A stretch of 64,000 nucleotides of DNA, from the NCBI GenBank assembly GCA_017308375.1, contig JAFKEW010000041.1:124001-188000 (forward strand), read 5' to 3'. Below the pieces are notes generated by a model. That model was not told where the DNA came from. It ran no database searches and was given only the letters and a program-made list of their open reading frames with translations. Numbering within the stretch: position 1 is the first letter of the stretch; the number at the start of each line of letters is the position of its first letter. This DNA comes from Alphaproteobacteria bacterium. Its GTDB lineage: Bacteria; Pseudomonadota; Alphaproteobacteria; Micropepsales; Micropepsaceae. Shown here piece after piece: positions 44,811-52,583 of this stretch. The translations under genes were made by a program, and so were the position numbers.

Positions 44811-45572
44811 TCATCGCGGGCCACCGGAGACATTGCGGACAACGAAAAGGCCATCGGTGCGGGAAGCCACCGTGCCGTGGTCGCGCTCCGGGGCGGCCGT
44901 GGTGGTGGCATCGGGCTCGTCTTCGGACTGCACCGGCGCCGCAGGTCCACTGCCAGCCGACTGCACAACAAAGAGCGGCGCCCGCGTCCAGGCCAGCGGA
45001 TCGGCCGCCGCCACCGTGACGGGGCCGGTAAGGTCACCGCCGCCGACAATGGGAGCGAGCGTCGCGACATAGGCGCGCGTTTCAGCCGGCAATGGGCGGC
45101 CGGCGAGATACTCTTCGTAGCGACCGGGGCCGGCATTGTAGGCCGCCAGGAAGCCGGGCGCACCGTAGCGGTCGTGCATCTCGCGCAGATACGCAGCGCC
45201 GGCCAGGATGTTGTCGCGCGGATCGTAGGGATTGCCGCCGAGCCGATGGCGGACGCGCAGTTCGGCCCAGGTGGCGGGCATGACCTGCATCAGGCCCATC
45301 GCGCCGGCCGAAGAGATGGCGCGCACATCGCCTGCGCTTTCGACGCGCATGACGGCGCGAATCCACGTTTCTGGAATGCCGAATCTCTGCGCGGCCTCGG
45401 CGATGTAAGCGCCATAGGGATCGCCGCGCGAGGGCCGCTCGACCGGCGCCTGTTGCGCGTTGGCAGGGCTTGTGCCCGATGCGGCGAGGATCAGGCCGGA
45501 AAGGAGAAGGAGCGCTGCACGTCGGAGGGAGATACTCCCTCCGACGGCAGGCTGGATGCGCGGGGCGAGCAT
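44811..45572 (-). CDS. Lytic transglycosylase (SLT domain)
   Basis: This 253-residue exported peptidoglycan lytic transglycosylase opens the cell wall locally for the transfer apparatus (VirB1-like role). A signal peptide ends at SPANAQ (residue 40). The SLT fold follows, with catalytic Glu78 in RAVMRVESAG, GAMGLMQVMPATW and the AAYNAGPGRYEEYL motif. The C-terminal ~100 residues are low-complexity. It lies four bases from the DUF736 gene and just upstream of the relaxase in transcription order. Confidence 0.9.
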   Translation of the reverse strand: MLAPRIQPAVGGSISLRRAALLLLSGLILAASGTSPANAQQAPVERPSRGDPYGAYIAEAAQRFGIPETWIRAVMRVESAGDVRAISSAGAMGLMQVMPATWAELRVRHRLGGNPYDPRDNILAGAAYLREMHDRYGAPGFLAAYNAGPGRYEEYLAGRPLPAETRAYVATLAPIVGGGDLTGPVTVAAADPLAWTRAPLFVVQSAGSGPAAPVQSEDEPDATTTAAPERDHGTVASRTDGLFVVRNVSGGPR

Positions 45573-45575
45573 CGT

Positions 45576-45923
45576 TCAGTCCCGCTCGCCGCGCTTCGGC
45601 GGGCGATTCCAGTGCAGACCCCAGGCGGACTTGTCGTCGGCCGACTGGAACAGGTTGGCGCGGATCGGATGGTCGAAGGTCGGGTCGTCGAGTTGCAGCG
45701 AGACGTAGTCGCCGGCCTTCTCGCCGGTGCGCTTCCAGCCGGCGCCGATTTCCGCTCCGGTCTCGTTGGTCATGGTGTCGAGCACATGGACGCGGAAGTC
45801 CGGCGCGTTCTCTGCATCGGAGCGCTCGGCCGCGACGATGATGATGTCCTGATGCAATGACAGCGTCGTCAGATGGCCGATGAAGCCATCGTTCTCGCGT
45901 ATGAATTGTCCGATCACGGGCAT
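45576..45923 (-). CDS. DUF736 domain protein (first copy)
   Basis: This 115-residue DUF736 protein belongs to a small beta-rich family almost always found on conjugative elements, function unknown. It starts MPVIGQFIRENDGFIGHLTTL and carries the family's GAGWKRTGEKAGDYVSLQLDDP and ANLFQSADDKSAWGLHWNRP. A second, divergent DUF736 gene lies at 51,097. Here the gene is positioned between the transglycosylase and the TraF-like peptidase. Confidence 0.87.
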   Translation of the reverse strand: MPVIGQFIRENDGFIGHLTTLSLHQDIIIVAAERSDAENAPDFRVHVLDTMTNETGAEIGAGWKRTGEKAGDYVSLQLDDPTFDHPIRANLFQSADDKSAWGLHWNRPPKRGERD

Positions 45924-45969
45924 GGGTCGTCTCCTTCAGATTGCGGTGGACTGGGTCATGGGCGCGCCG

Positions 45970-46515
45970 TCACCGCGTCGACGCGCGCCAGACGAAGCGG
46001 CCATCGCCGTCCTCGTCGGTGTAGAGAGGGGTCGCCCGGCCGATCACGGCGGTGGCCGGAAGCGATCCGAAGTAGCGACCGTCGAGGCTGTCGCGGACCT
46101 GCCAGTTCATCAGGAACAGCTCGCCGTCCGCGACCAGCCGGCAGCCCTGCCACACGGGGAGCCAGCGACCACGACGATCGCGAACGAGGGCGTCGCCCAT
46201 CGGCACGCTGTCGACGGTGATGGCGAGCCCGGTCCGGCAGACGCGCTGTCCCGGAAGCCCTGCGACGCGCTTCAGAAGCGGCACGCCGCGCGGCAGGTAG
46301 CCGCGATCGGACAGGAAAGTGGCGAGTGGTTCGGGGGCGTCCACAGCGACCAGATCGGTCACCTCGACCGGCCCAGCATCCGCGATCATGTAGAAGCCGA
46401 CCGGCGTGCTGGCGGAGGCGTTCCAGACCAGCTTCGGCGCGAACGATGCGACGGATGCCACGCCGAGAAGCGACACCGCCGCCGTCGTGATGATGGCGTA
46501 GGAGAGCCGGGTCAT
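45970..46515 (-). CDS. traF: S26 family signal peptidase (TraF-like)
   Basis: This 181-residue membrane-bound serine peptidase is of the TraF/S26 type, which in RP4 matures the TrbC pilin. One N-terminal membrane helix (YAIITTAAVSLLGVASVASF) precedes the catalytic Ser36 in SASTPVGFY and the general-base Lys82 in LLKRVAGLPGQ. A C-terminal SLDGRYFGSLP motif follows. The ATG at 46515 overlaps the DUF2840 stop as ATGA. The likely substrate is the TrbC homologue of this ICE. Confidence 0.88.
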   Translation of the reverse strand: MTRLSYAIITTAAVSLLGVASVASFAPKLVWNASASTPVGFYMIADAGPVEVTDLVAVDAPEPLATFLSDRGYLPRGVPLLKRVAGLPGQRVCRTGLAITVDSVPMGDALVRDRRGRWLPVWQGCRLVADGELFLMNWQVRDSLDGRYFGSLPATAVIGRATPLYTDEDGDGRFVWRASTR

Positions 46516-47033
46516 GCGCCGATCTCCCGGCGCAGGAGAAAGGCGCGATGCTGGCGCAGACCGTATGCGCGCGGTGTTTCGCCGACGGTCATCCGGTTGT
46601 GGACGTGGCGCCAATGGTCCGGTGAGACCTCGATCAGATCGATGCCGCGCGCCTCGATCGCATCGATCAGGTGGAGCAGTCGCTCCACCTTCGGCCAGCC
46701 ATCGACGTGCAGCAGAACCTCTGCGCCGGGCGTCACTGTCGGGACGGTCTGGCACGCCGCGCCGGGATCAACCGTGCGCAGAATGTCGAGGCGCGAGAGC
46801 ACGGTGCCATGCTCGTTCGCCGCCCAGCGCACCAGCGCGAGAACGTTGCCGGGAGGGAAGAAGAGGATGCGGCGGCGGCGGTCGAGGATCTGCTCACGCC
46901 GCTCGCGACCGAAGCGAATCCAGTGCTCCGTCTGTTTCTCGATCCAGACGAGTTCGATCTGAGTGAAAGCTTCGGGCGGCGGCTCGGCGGCAGCACGGCC
47001 GACGCGCGTTGGCGCGGCGACAAGGCCGGTCAT
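46512..47033 (-). CDS. DUF2840 domain protein
   Basis: This 173-residue DUF2840 protein is a hallmark of these ICE backbones with no known function. Family text includes TQIELVWIEKQTEHWIRFGRE, ILFFPPGNVLALVRWAANEHGT and the SPDHWRHVHNRM stretch. It overlaps both neighbours (the peptidase and a ribbon-helix-helix gene) by four bases, so it belongs to one transcript from parA to the peptidase. The ATG at 47033 is set by the overlap. Confidence 0.85.
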   Translation of the reverse strand: MTGLVAAPTRVGRAAAEPPPEAFTQIELVWIEKQTEHWIRFGRERREQILDRRRRILFFPPGNVLALVRWAANEHGTVLSRLDILRTVDPGAACQTVPTVTPGAEVLLHVDGWPKVERLLHLIDAIEARGIDLIEVSPDHWRHVHNRMTVGETPRAYGLRQHRAFLLRREIGA

Positions 47034-47284
47034 TGTCCTTCTCCTGGCGGGGATGGAAATTCGCGCTCGAACAGCGCGCGCAGCATGTCGGCGACGGTCT
47101 GGCCGCGCTGGAAGGCGGCGATCTTGATCCGGCCGCGCATGTCCGTGGTGACGTCGATCGTCAGCCGGGCCGAGAAGTCCTCGGCGGCCTGGCCACGAGC
47201 GGCGTGGCGGTCGGGCGCCTTGATCCAGTCTTCGGGATCGGCGGGACGCGCCGCGAAGCTGCGTTTCGGGGACCGCTCGCTCAT
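47030..47284 (-). CDS. Ribbon-helix-helix protein accompanying ParA
   Basis: This 84-residue protein has a basic, disordered N-terminus (MSERSPKRSFAARPADPEDW) and a C-terminal ribbon-helix-helix (FSARLTIDVTTDMRGRIKIAAF, QTVADMLRALFERE). Small RHH proteins next to ParA often bind the centromere and regulate the partition operon. It overlaps parA by ATGA. A 17-bp palindrome upstream of parA is a candidate binding site. Confidence 0.78.
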   Translation of the reverse strand: MSERSPKRSFAARPADPEDWIKAPDRHAARGQAAEDFSARLTIDVTTDMRGRIKIAAFQRGQTVADMLRALFEREFPSPPGEGQ

Positions 47285-47919
47285 GCGCCGATCCCCGCGA
47301 CTTCCGCCGCGAGCGCGGCGATCTCGCGCGCACCAGGGCAATCCTCGTCCTGCTCGGCGGCGAGCCGGCCCGTCTGCACGACATCTGCGAAGACGATGCG
47401 CTGGCCGATCGTGGTCGAGAGCAAGGGCGGGTCTTGATCCGCCAGCGTCTCGGCGGTTTCGCGCGCCAGGACTGTGCGAGCAGCGCAGCGGTTCAGCACG
47501 AAGCGCGCGGCGAGCTGCGGGCGATAGATGCGCGCCTCGCCGAGCAGCGCGAGCATTTCGGCCGACGCCCAGCCGTCGAGCGGCGACGGCTGCACCGGGA
47601 TCAGCACGAGGTCGGCGGCGAGAAGCGCCGAGCGCATCAACCCGGCGACGCGCGGCGGTCCGTCGATAACGACGTGATCGACGTCGCGGGCCAGCTCCGG
47701 CGCTTCACGGTGGAGCGTGTCGCGGGCCAGGCCGACGACCCCGAACAGCCGCTCAAGCCCCTCCCGGCTGCGCTGTTGCGACCAGTCGAGCGCCGAACCC
47801 TGCGGATCGGCGTCGATGAGCGTGACGCGCTGTCCACGGCGAGCCCATTCGCCAGCGAGGTGCAGGGCGAGCGTCGTCTTGCCGACGCCGCCCTTCTGGT
47901 TGAGCAGCGCGACGATCAT
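47281..47919 (-). CDS. parA: ParA family partition ATPase
   Basis: This 212-residue Walker-type ParA has the deviant Walker A KGGVGKTT at residues 9-16 and the IDADPQGSALDW switch. VVIDGPPR serves as the Walker B region. It should position or stabilise the extrachromosomal form of the element, or replicate and segregate with RepA and the adjacent iterons. It heads a leftward operon (parA, RHH, DUF2840, peptidase). Confidence 0.92.
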   Translation of the reverse strand: MIVALLNQKGGVGKTTLALHLAGEWARRGQRVTLIDADPQGSALDWSQQRSREGLERLFGVVGLARDTLHREAPELARDVDHVVIDGPPRVAGLMRSALLAADLVLIPVQPSPLDGWASAEMLALLGEARIYRPQLAARFVLNRCAARTVLARETAETLADQDPPLLSTTIGQRIVFADVVQTGRLAAEQDEDCPGAREIAALAAEVAGIGA

Positions 47920-47980
47920 GACGGTCTCCCGGCGATCGGGGACTCGTCCACAGCGGCCGAAAAGCGCGGTCGCGTTAGAA

Positions 47981-47997
47981 AGATTCCGTAGGAATCT
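47981..47997. promoter_or_regulatory. 17-bp palindrome upstream of parA
   Basis: AGATTCC-GTA-GGAATCT forms a perfect palindrome 62 bp before the parA start codon. It may be the operator or centromere-like site bound by the ribbon-helix-helix protein or ParA. Confidence 0.5.
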
Positions 47998-48055
47998 AGG
48001 TTAGATAAGTTACGGGGCTCGCAAGCTGCTGATTCAGCGCGATGAATCGACGATT

Positions 48056-48125
48056 TCGGTCCCCGATAGCACGAGAGTCCGGTCCCCGATGGCACGATAG
48101 TGCCGGTCCCTGATAGCACGAGACT
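48056..48125. repeat. Three 23-bp iteron-like direct repeats next to repA
   Basis: Three copies of a 23-bp unit start at 48056, 48079 and 48103, all containing GGTCCC(C/T)GAT(A/G)GCACGA. Copies differ at only a few positions. They abut the 3' end of repA, and a DnaA-box-like TTATCCCCA (48135-48143) and TATTCACAG (48125-48133) follow. Together this is the layout of a Rep-binding replication origin, between repA and parA. Confidence 0.7.
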
Positions 48126-48127
48126 AT

Positions 48128-49015
48128 TCACAGCTTATCCCCAGGGTGAGATTTGGCGCGGCGACGACGGCGCGGGATGCCGAGGGCATCCGGATCAGTC
48201 GGCGCGAAGGACAGGATTTCGGGACCGCCGACGCAGTGCTCGACGGTCAACCGGTAGCCGGGCAACGGCTGGCGGCGCACGATCTCGCGCAGGTCGTAGG
48301 CGAAGTGCTTGAGCGGCGAGAGGCCGCCCGACTTGGCGTGGAGATGCGGAAAGTCGAAGCTCCAGCCGAACTCCTGTTTGCCGCCGTGCTTGCGCACGAG
48401 GCGATAGAGCCAGCGTTCCAGCCCTCCGGTCAGACCGAAATAGTTGCGGTCGATCGTGAGCACGAGGGCGTCGTCGAGCACGGCGCCGTAGAACCAATCG
48501 GGCACGATCAGCTCGAGGCCGAGCGGCCGGCCACGATGATCGGCGCGTTCCTTCCATTCGTTGATCCAGGAGAAGCGGTGCATCCGCCGCTCTGTCGGCT
48601 GGCGGATCGAGGTCGCCACCGTGGTCGACTGAAGCCGGTCGAGCGCGGCCTTGAGGCGGTCGTAGTCGCGCAGCGACACGCCGCGGCCGATGAAGTTGAG
48701 GATTTCATAGGGGGTGGTCGCCATCAGCCGCGACGGCCGCAGGCCGAGGTCGCGCGCTTCGACGATTTGCGAGGCCGCCCAGATCAGGACGTCGGCGTCC
48801 CAGATCGTCGCCATGCCATGCTCGGCGACCGCTTCGACGCGGATCTTCACAGAGCCTGCCTTGAAATCGATCGGCGCGAGACGTTTCGATTTGGCGAGCG
48901 AGAAGAACGGATAGGCCATGAGGTCCTGCGCATCGCGGGGCGCAAGATCGCCGGGCAGCGCCCGGAACAGATCGAGCTGCGCACGCTCATCGCGATGCGG
49001 GTGGCGGGACGACAT
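48128..49015 (-). CDS. repA: Replication initiator protein A
   Basis: This 295-residue RepA-type initiator is of the family carried on alphaproteobacterial plasmids and ICEs. It begins with RDERAQLDLFRALPGDLAPRDAQDLMAYPFFSLAKSKR in the family manner (first third). Winged-helix domains follow, with YEILNFIGRGVSLRDYDRLK and RLYRLVRKHGG-like text (here WLYRLVRKHGGKQEFGW). Iteron-like repeats border its 3' end. It suggests the ICE can replicate after excision. Confidence 0.88.
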   Translation of the reverse strand: MSSRHPHRDERAQLDLFRALPGDLAPRDAQDLMAYPFFSLAKSKRLAPIDFKAGSVKIRVEAVAEHGMATIWDADVLIWAASQIVEARDLGLRPSRLMATTPYEILNFIGRGVSLRDYDRLKAALDRLQSTTVATSIRQPTERRMHRFSWINEWKERADHRGRPLGLELIVPDWFYGAVLDDALVLTIDRNYFGLTGGLERWLYRLVRKHGGKQEFGWSFDFPHLHAKSGGLSPLKHFAYDLREIVRRQPLPGYRLTVEHCVGGPEILSFAPTDPDALGIPRRRRRAKSHPGDKL

Positions 49016-49026
49016 GGCGCGTCGTC

Positions 49027-49311
49027 TCAGCGAGGAAAGCGCCCGCCGGCGGTGGCGGGAGATTTCGGCTGACGCTTGGCGGGCAGAACAGTGCCTGCGC
49101 GTGGATCGGAGGTGGAGGTCACGAGACCCCGGTTCGCCCAGGCTTGGAGGTCTTCCACCGCATAGACGACGCGACCGCCGAGCTTGCGATAGGTCGGGCC
49201 GGTGCCGTAGGTCCGGTGCTTTTCGAGGGTGCGCTCGGAGAGACCGAGAAAGCGCGCCGCTTCCTGCGTCCTGAGATAGCGTGGCGGTATATTGGCGGCT
49301 GTTTCGGACAT
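49027..49311 (-). CDS. AlpA-type helix-turn-helix regulator
   Basis: This 94-residue DNA-binding protein of the AlpA/excisionase type has RYLRTQEAARFLGLSERTLE as the helix-turn-helix and KLGGRVVYAVEDLQAW as the wing. A Pro-rich C-terminal tail of about 35 residues follows. Such genes sit just upstream of repA in this ICE group and control replication or excision. It ends 11 bases before repA begins and is probably co-transcribed. Confidence 0.83.
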   Translation of the reverse strand: MSETAANIPPRYLRTQEAARFLGLSERTLEKHRTYGTGPTYRKLGGRVVYAVEDLQAWANRGLVTSTSDPRAGTVLPAKRQPKSPATAGGRFPR

Positions 49312-49439
49312 GATCGAACCTCCGTGGTCTCGCTGATGGCCGCTGCGAACGAGCGGCGGGTTGCGAGCACGGTGGCGTGAAGATGGCGCCTCGGACGATG
49401 TCGAAGTTAAGGATTTAAGAACGACACTCGCGATGGGTG

Positions 49440-50039
49440 TCAGCGGCCGCGGCGCGGCCGGCGGAGCAGCGAGCGGTAGCCGCCCAGGACTAGCTTGGTG
49501 CCGTCACGCGCAAGACGGATGGTAATTTCCCGGATTGGGTCGCCAACCCAGCTTGCAGCGTCGGTTTCGTGTCGGGGGAAAAGATGCTGAGCGACCACGC
49601 GATAGGCGGCACCGCCCTGCCGCGCGTCGACGGCACGGAGCATCTGGCATGCACGCCGGCGTCTCTGAGGCGTAATGCGCGGATCGGGCGGAACACGCTT
49701 GCCGGACGTCGCCAGCCACAGACGTTCGATGGCGGTCAGTCGATCCGGCGTCAGCTCGTCGAACATGACGAAGGCGCCGAGGGGCCGGGCGTCGCCGGCA
49801 TCGGAGATGGCAACATCGTAGGAATTGCCTTGGACTGCGAGCCGGACCAGGTCGGCGTCATGCTTGAGGACGGCGCTGGCGTACAGATCATCAACCCGGA
49901 CGCTGATAGCTCCCGCTGGTGTCGGTCCGCCTGTGAGCAGAACCGTCGCCGGATCGGTTTGCGGGGTCCAGAAAATCGGTTGGATCAGCGCCGAGTAGTG
50001 AGGATTGGCGAGGAAATCGTAACCCCCATTGCTCGGCAA
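49440..50039 (-). CDS. DUF2285 (RovC-type DNA-binding) protein, probably the 3' part of a frameshifted gene
   Basis: This frame carries the DUF2285/RovC-type DNA-binding domain in its last ~85 residues (DPRITPQRRRRACQMLRAVDAR and the family's ending KLVLGGYRSLL). The N-terminal part (FWTPQTDPATVLL) is the usual middle section of such proteins. The only start is a TTG at 50039 with no ribosome site. The DUF6499 frame upstream runs into it out of phase at a run of five C (50023-50027). Removing one base would join them into one protein of normal layout. Confidence 0.75.
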   Translation of the reverse strand: MPSNGGYDFLANPHYSALIQPIFWTPQTDPATVLLTGGPTPAGAISVRVDDLYASAVLKHDADLVRLAVQGNSYDVAISDAGDARPLGAFVMFDELTPDRLTAIERLWLATSGKRVPPDPRITPQRRRRACQMLRAVDARQGGAAYRVVAQHLFPRHETDAASWVGDPIREITIRLARDGTKLVLGGYRSLLRRPRRGR

Positions 50040-50205
50040 ATTTCCGCGTAACGTCCTCGGTCAACCGCCCGATGGCCACCAGTTCCTGATAGGATTTTTT
50101 GTATTCAGGGTTGCGACGCAGGAACTCCCAGGCAAGATCGCCCGGCGTCAGCTTGTCGATATAGTCGTAGGCGGCTTCAGACCGCCAGCTTTCATCTTCG
50201 GACAT
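49891..50205 (-). CDS. DUF6499 domain protein, probably the 5' part of the DUF2285 gene
   Basis: This 104-residue frame starts at ATG 50205 and contains the DUF6499 domain (SEAAYDYIDKLTPGDLAWEFLRRNPEY) that normally forms the N-terminus of ICE-borne DUF2285 regulators. After EQWGLRF the sequence stops looking like the family, and at the same place the other frame reads on as FLANPHYSALIQPIFW. A one-base expansion of the G run (minus strand) explains both. It may be a real mutation, a phase-variable switch or a sequencing error. Confidence 0.72.
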   Translation of the reverse strand: MSEDESWRSEAAYDYIDKLTPGDLAWEFLRRNPEYKKSYQELVAIGRLTEDVTRKFAEQWGLRFPRQSSLLGADPTDFLDPANRSGDGSAHRRTDTSGSYQRPG

Positions 50206-50323
50206 CCTCCACCGCCTCCGCGTGATATTTTGCAACGCGAGTTATGCAGCGGATACGATTCCGGGTTGAACGAGGCGTGGGAAGAGCGAAGTGGCCGTAA
50301 CGTGATGCGGTTTGTGCATCGCC

Positions 50324-50587
50324 TCAGTGCAAACGCCCTTGGAGGAGTTCGCAAAAGCCGTTTTCTGTCATCCATTTCGCGCGCTCGAGATGGGCAGTGT
50401 AGACCAGCAGAGCGCGTTCCGGCTCGGCCTCGGCGTCGAATCCGAAGAGGACCTCGACGATTTCGCGCCAGTCGGCCTTTTGCGCGTTGGCATCGAGTAG
50501 CCGTACGTAGAGCTTGAGATGCGCTTCGTCGTAGGCAGTGAGCTTTGCTCCTGCTGGCGGTTGGTCAAGAAAATCGTCTTTGATCAC
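50324..50587 (-). CDS. DUF2285-like DNA-binding domain protein
   Basis: This 87-residue protein contains the ICE-associated block LTAYDEAHLKLYVRLLDANA...ADWREIVEVLFGFD, ending RAKWMTENGFCELL. In related elements this block is annotated as a DUF2285/DNA-binding domain. I choose the GTG at 50587, preceded by GGGGGA; the frame is open to a TTG at 50662 that would overlap the XRE gene. It lies between the XRE gene and the DUF6499/DUF2285 pair, a normal ICE order. Confidence 0.7.
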   Translation of the reverse strand: MIKDDFLDQPPAGAKLTAYDEAHLKLYVRLLDANAQKADWREIVEVLFGFDAEAEPERALLVYTAHLERAKWMTENGFCELLQGRLH

Positions 50588-50630
50588 AACATCCCCCGAT
50601 GGCGATATGTAACCATGCTGGAGGGAATTG

Positions 50631-50909
50631 TTAACGATGATTTGACCGGAAGGTCCGCACAAGGCTCACGCGCGGGTCGAGGGTGTAGCGCCGCGATCTG
50701 TTGGCCGTCAGGTCTCGCTTTTTCCATGAACCAACATCACTTTCGAATGCCCGCCTGACTTCATCGCGCGTACTTTCAAACACGTCGAGGCCGTTCTCGG
50801 ACTCGAGGCGCTTCAGCGCGGTGAGGGATACACGGGCCTTGTCAGCGAGCGTCTCCTGCGTCCAACCCAGCAACGCCCGCGCGGCCCGAGATTGTCGGGC
50901 GGTGATCAT
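50631..50909 (-). CDS. XRE-type helix-turn-helix regulator
   Basis: This 92-residue Cro/CI-type regulator has the helix-turn-helix RAARALLGWTQETLADKARVS in residues 7-27, then LTALKRLESENG. The C-terminal ~40 residues are basic and do not resemble the usual GVRL-type ending of this family, so the tail may have been altered by a frameshift. A 15-bp palindrome with a TATAAT-like core lies 44 bp before its ATG, suggesting autorepression. It probably governs the ICE regulatory genes downstream. Confidence 0.8.
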   Translation of the reverse strand: MITARQSRAARALLGWTQETLADKARVSLTALKRLESENGLDVFESTRDEVRRAFESDVGSWKKRDLTANRSRRYTLDPRVSLVRTFRSNHR

Positions 50910-50952
50910 GCATGATCACCTCCCACACGGATCTACGCGTACGCCAAAACTA

Positions 50953-50967
50953 CGACTATAATAGTCG
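50953..50967. promoter_or_regulatory. Palindrome upstream of the XRE gene
   Basis: CGACTAT-A-ATAGTCG is a perfect 15-bp palindrome that contains a TATAAT-like hexamer. It is placed where the promoter of the XRE gene should be, consistent with an autoregulatory operator. Confidence 0.5.
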
Positions 50968-51057
50968 CTCCTGACGCGGATTACCAGTTGGAAGTGCTTC
51001 GTGTAGCAATTGTGGATTGATGATCACTGCAACTGATTCGGTCGTTGTAGGCCGAAA

Positions 51058-51084
51058 GCCCCGCCCGGATTATCCGGGCGGGGC
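51058..51084 (-). terminator. Strong hairpin after the second DUF736 gene
   Basis: GCCCCGCCCGG and CCGGGCGGGGC form a perfect 11-bp stem with a 5-nt loop, 13 bp past the DUF736 stop codon. Reading on the minus strand it is followed only by CTTTCGG, a short T run, so termination may be partial. Confidence 0.65.
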
Positions 51085-51096
51085 GTCGCGCTGGCC

Positions 51097-51426
51097 TTAC
51101 TCGCCGTTGCGGCGGCCGTTGGGCCGGGACCAGATGAGGCTGAAGCCTTCGCCTTCCTCGTCGTCGAAAAGGTTGGCGTAGATCGGAGCGTTGAAGCTGG
51201 GATCATCAAGCTTCAAGCCCAGATAGGCGCGGCCTTCGTTGGAGGTCTTGGACCAGGCGGCGCCGATCTCGGCGCGCCCGACGAAGACGCGGTGACTGGG
51301 GGCGTTCTCGCCGGTGGCGCGGGTCTCGGGGACGATGCGGACGTTCTTGGTCTGCACGCTGAGGGTGACGATTTCGCCGGTGAACTCGTTGTTGCCGGTC
51401 TTCTTGAAGGTGCCGATGGTCGCCAT
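51097..51426 (-). CDS. DUF736 domain protein (second copy)
   Basis: This 109-residue DUF736 protein begins MATIGTFKKTGNNEFTGEIV and includes the block ENAPSHRVFVGRAEIGAAW and the ending FSLIWSRPNGRRN. It is more typical of the family than the copy at 45.6 kb and is only distantly similar to it. AAGGAG precedes the ATG at 51426; the longer upstream frame has no family similarity. A strong hairpin follows. Its function is unknown. Presence of two copies is common in large ICEs. Confidence 0.9.
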   Translation of the reverse strand: MATIGTFKKTGNNEFTGEIVTLSVQTKNVRIVPETRATGENAPSHRVFVGRAEIGAAWSKTSNEGRAYLGLKLDDPSFNAPIYANLFDDEEGEGFSLIWSRPNGRRNGE

Positions 51427-52001
51427 GGTAGTTCTCCTTGAACTCTGTTCCGAGCCCGCACCATTGCGGCCTCGATGGCGATCGACAGGCCGGAGGCGAT
51501 GGACGGCGCACCCCAGAGGGGCCTGACAGCAAAGGAGGGGCTTTCTTGTCTCGCGAGGAATGACGGCGCAGCCGGCAGGGGAGGAAAGTTTCGACGCCGC
51601 TGTTGCGGCATAGGCGATCGAGGCGCAGCCGACCTTCGGCCAGATCAGCCCATTGAAGAGGCCGTTTTGGAGCGGTCGAACTGACAGAGACGCATTACAA
51701 GAGAACGTGGCGACCATCCCGAACCGATAGACCGTGACGACGCCTGACACCGCGGTTCAAACCAGCTCCGCCAGACGCTAACGTTCCGTCGACTCCTGCC
51801 CGTCGCCCACGAGATCGCCCCCTCTCGGTACTCGCGCCGTCGGCGCGCTGTCACGGCATAGCCCCCAGCACCGTGACTGAGGGCATGGCACGTCAGTTGG
51901 GTTGGGCGCCGATCCGATCAACGCGATTACAAACGACCCTGCCTACGGGGAGCGCGACACGTAAGACATCAACCTCCGTCCTGCCGCCGCCGGCAACGAT
52001 G
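51427..52001. other. 575 bp without a recognisable gene
   Basis: This stretch between the second DUF736 gene and a membrane protein has open frames on both strands, but they are Arg/Ser/Pro-rich shadows without motifs. A small hairpin around CCCCAGAGGGG lies near 51,515. It probably carries the long 5' leader and promoter of the DUF736 gene. Confidence 0.4.
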
Positions 52002-52442
52002 TCAGGCGCGCGCGACGTTCCGCCCGTTTGGCCCGGGCGCGGCGATCGCTGTCACGCGGATCAGCGCCGTGGCGCCAACGACGATTGCCCCGATGACGGA
52101 GAAGATGATCTGCCATGTGTCGGAGGGCATGGTGTGTTGCACGATGCCATGTGTCGCGTGGTAGCCGGCGAGCGCGGCGGGCACGACGAAGGCGAGTGCG
52201 ATCAAGAGCCGTATCCAGAGCGGACGGATGGAGGCGAGAAGGAACTGCCCGAGGCCGAGCGTCAGTGCGGCGGCGACGAGGCCAATGAGGATCGCCCCGA
52301 GCCAGCCGGCTCCGGTCTGATAGGCCCATGTCCCGGCGCTGACGCCAGCGAAGAACGGCAGCGCGAAGACAGCAAGTGTGAACAAGAGCCAGCACAAGCC
52401 GCCGATCGCGGCGATGCTGGCGAGGATACCGATGAAGATCAT
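52002..52442 (-). CDS. Small multi-pass membrane protein of unknown function
   Basis: This 146-residue protein has four or five hydrophobic segments: ILASIAAIGGLCWLLFTLAV, WLGAILIGLVAAALTLGLG, LWIRLLIALAFVVPAALAG and IIFSVIGAIVVGATALI. It has no signal peptide separate from the first helix and no motif that I recognise. An ATG with GGAGAA upstream supports it, and the opposite strand's long frame is composition-driven. It lies in the ICE backbone between DUF736 and the cargo zone. The role is unknown. Confidence 0.65.
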   Translation of the reverse strand: MIFIGILASIAAIGGLCWLLFTLAVFALPFFAGVSAGTWAYQTGAGWLGAILIGLVAAALTLGLGQFLLASIRPLWIRLLIALAFVVPAALAGYHATHGIVQHTMPSDTWQIIFSVIGAIVVGATALIRVTAIAAPGPNGRNVARA

Positions 52443-52583
52443 GGTGGTGTTCTCCGTGAGAAAGGTCTGACGGTTGCGCCTCCACCACCACCACGGCGCG
52501 CTGCCAATATAGCCGAAGAGAAGGCGGGACAGGAGCGGAAACCCCGTAGGGTTCCGCTCCCGGTCGTGACGCCTTGCCCGCGA

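Noticed and set aside
48056..48125. CRISPR array
   Set aside because: The three repeats are contiguous with no spacers between them and lie beside repA, so they are iterons. No CRISPR-like repeat-spacer pattern was seen anywhere in the window.
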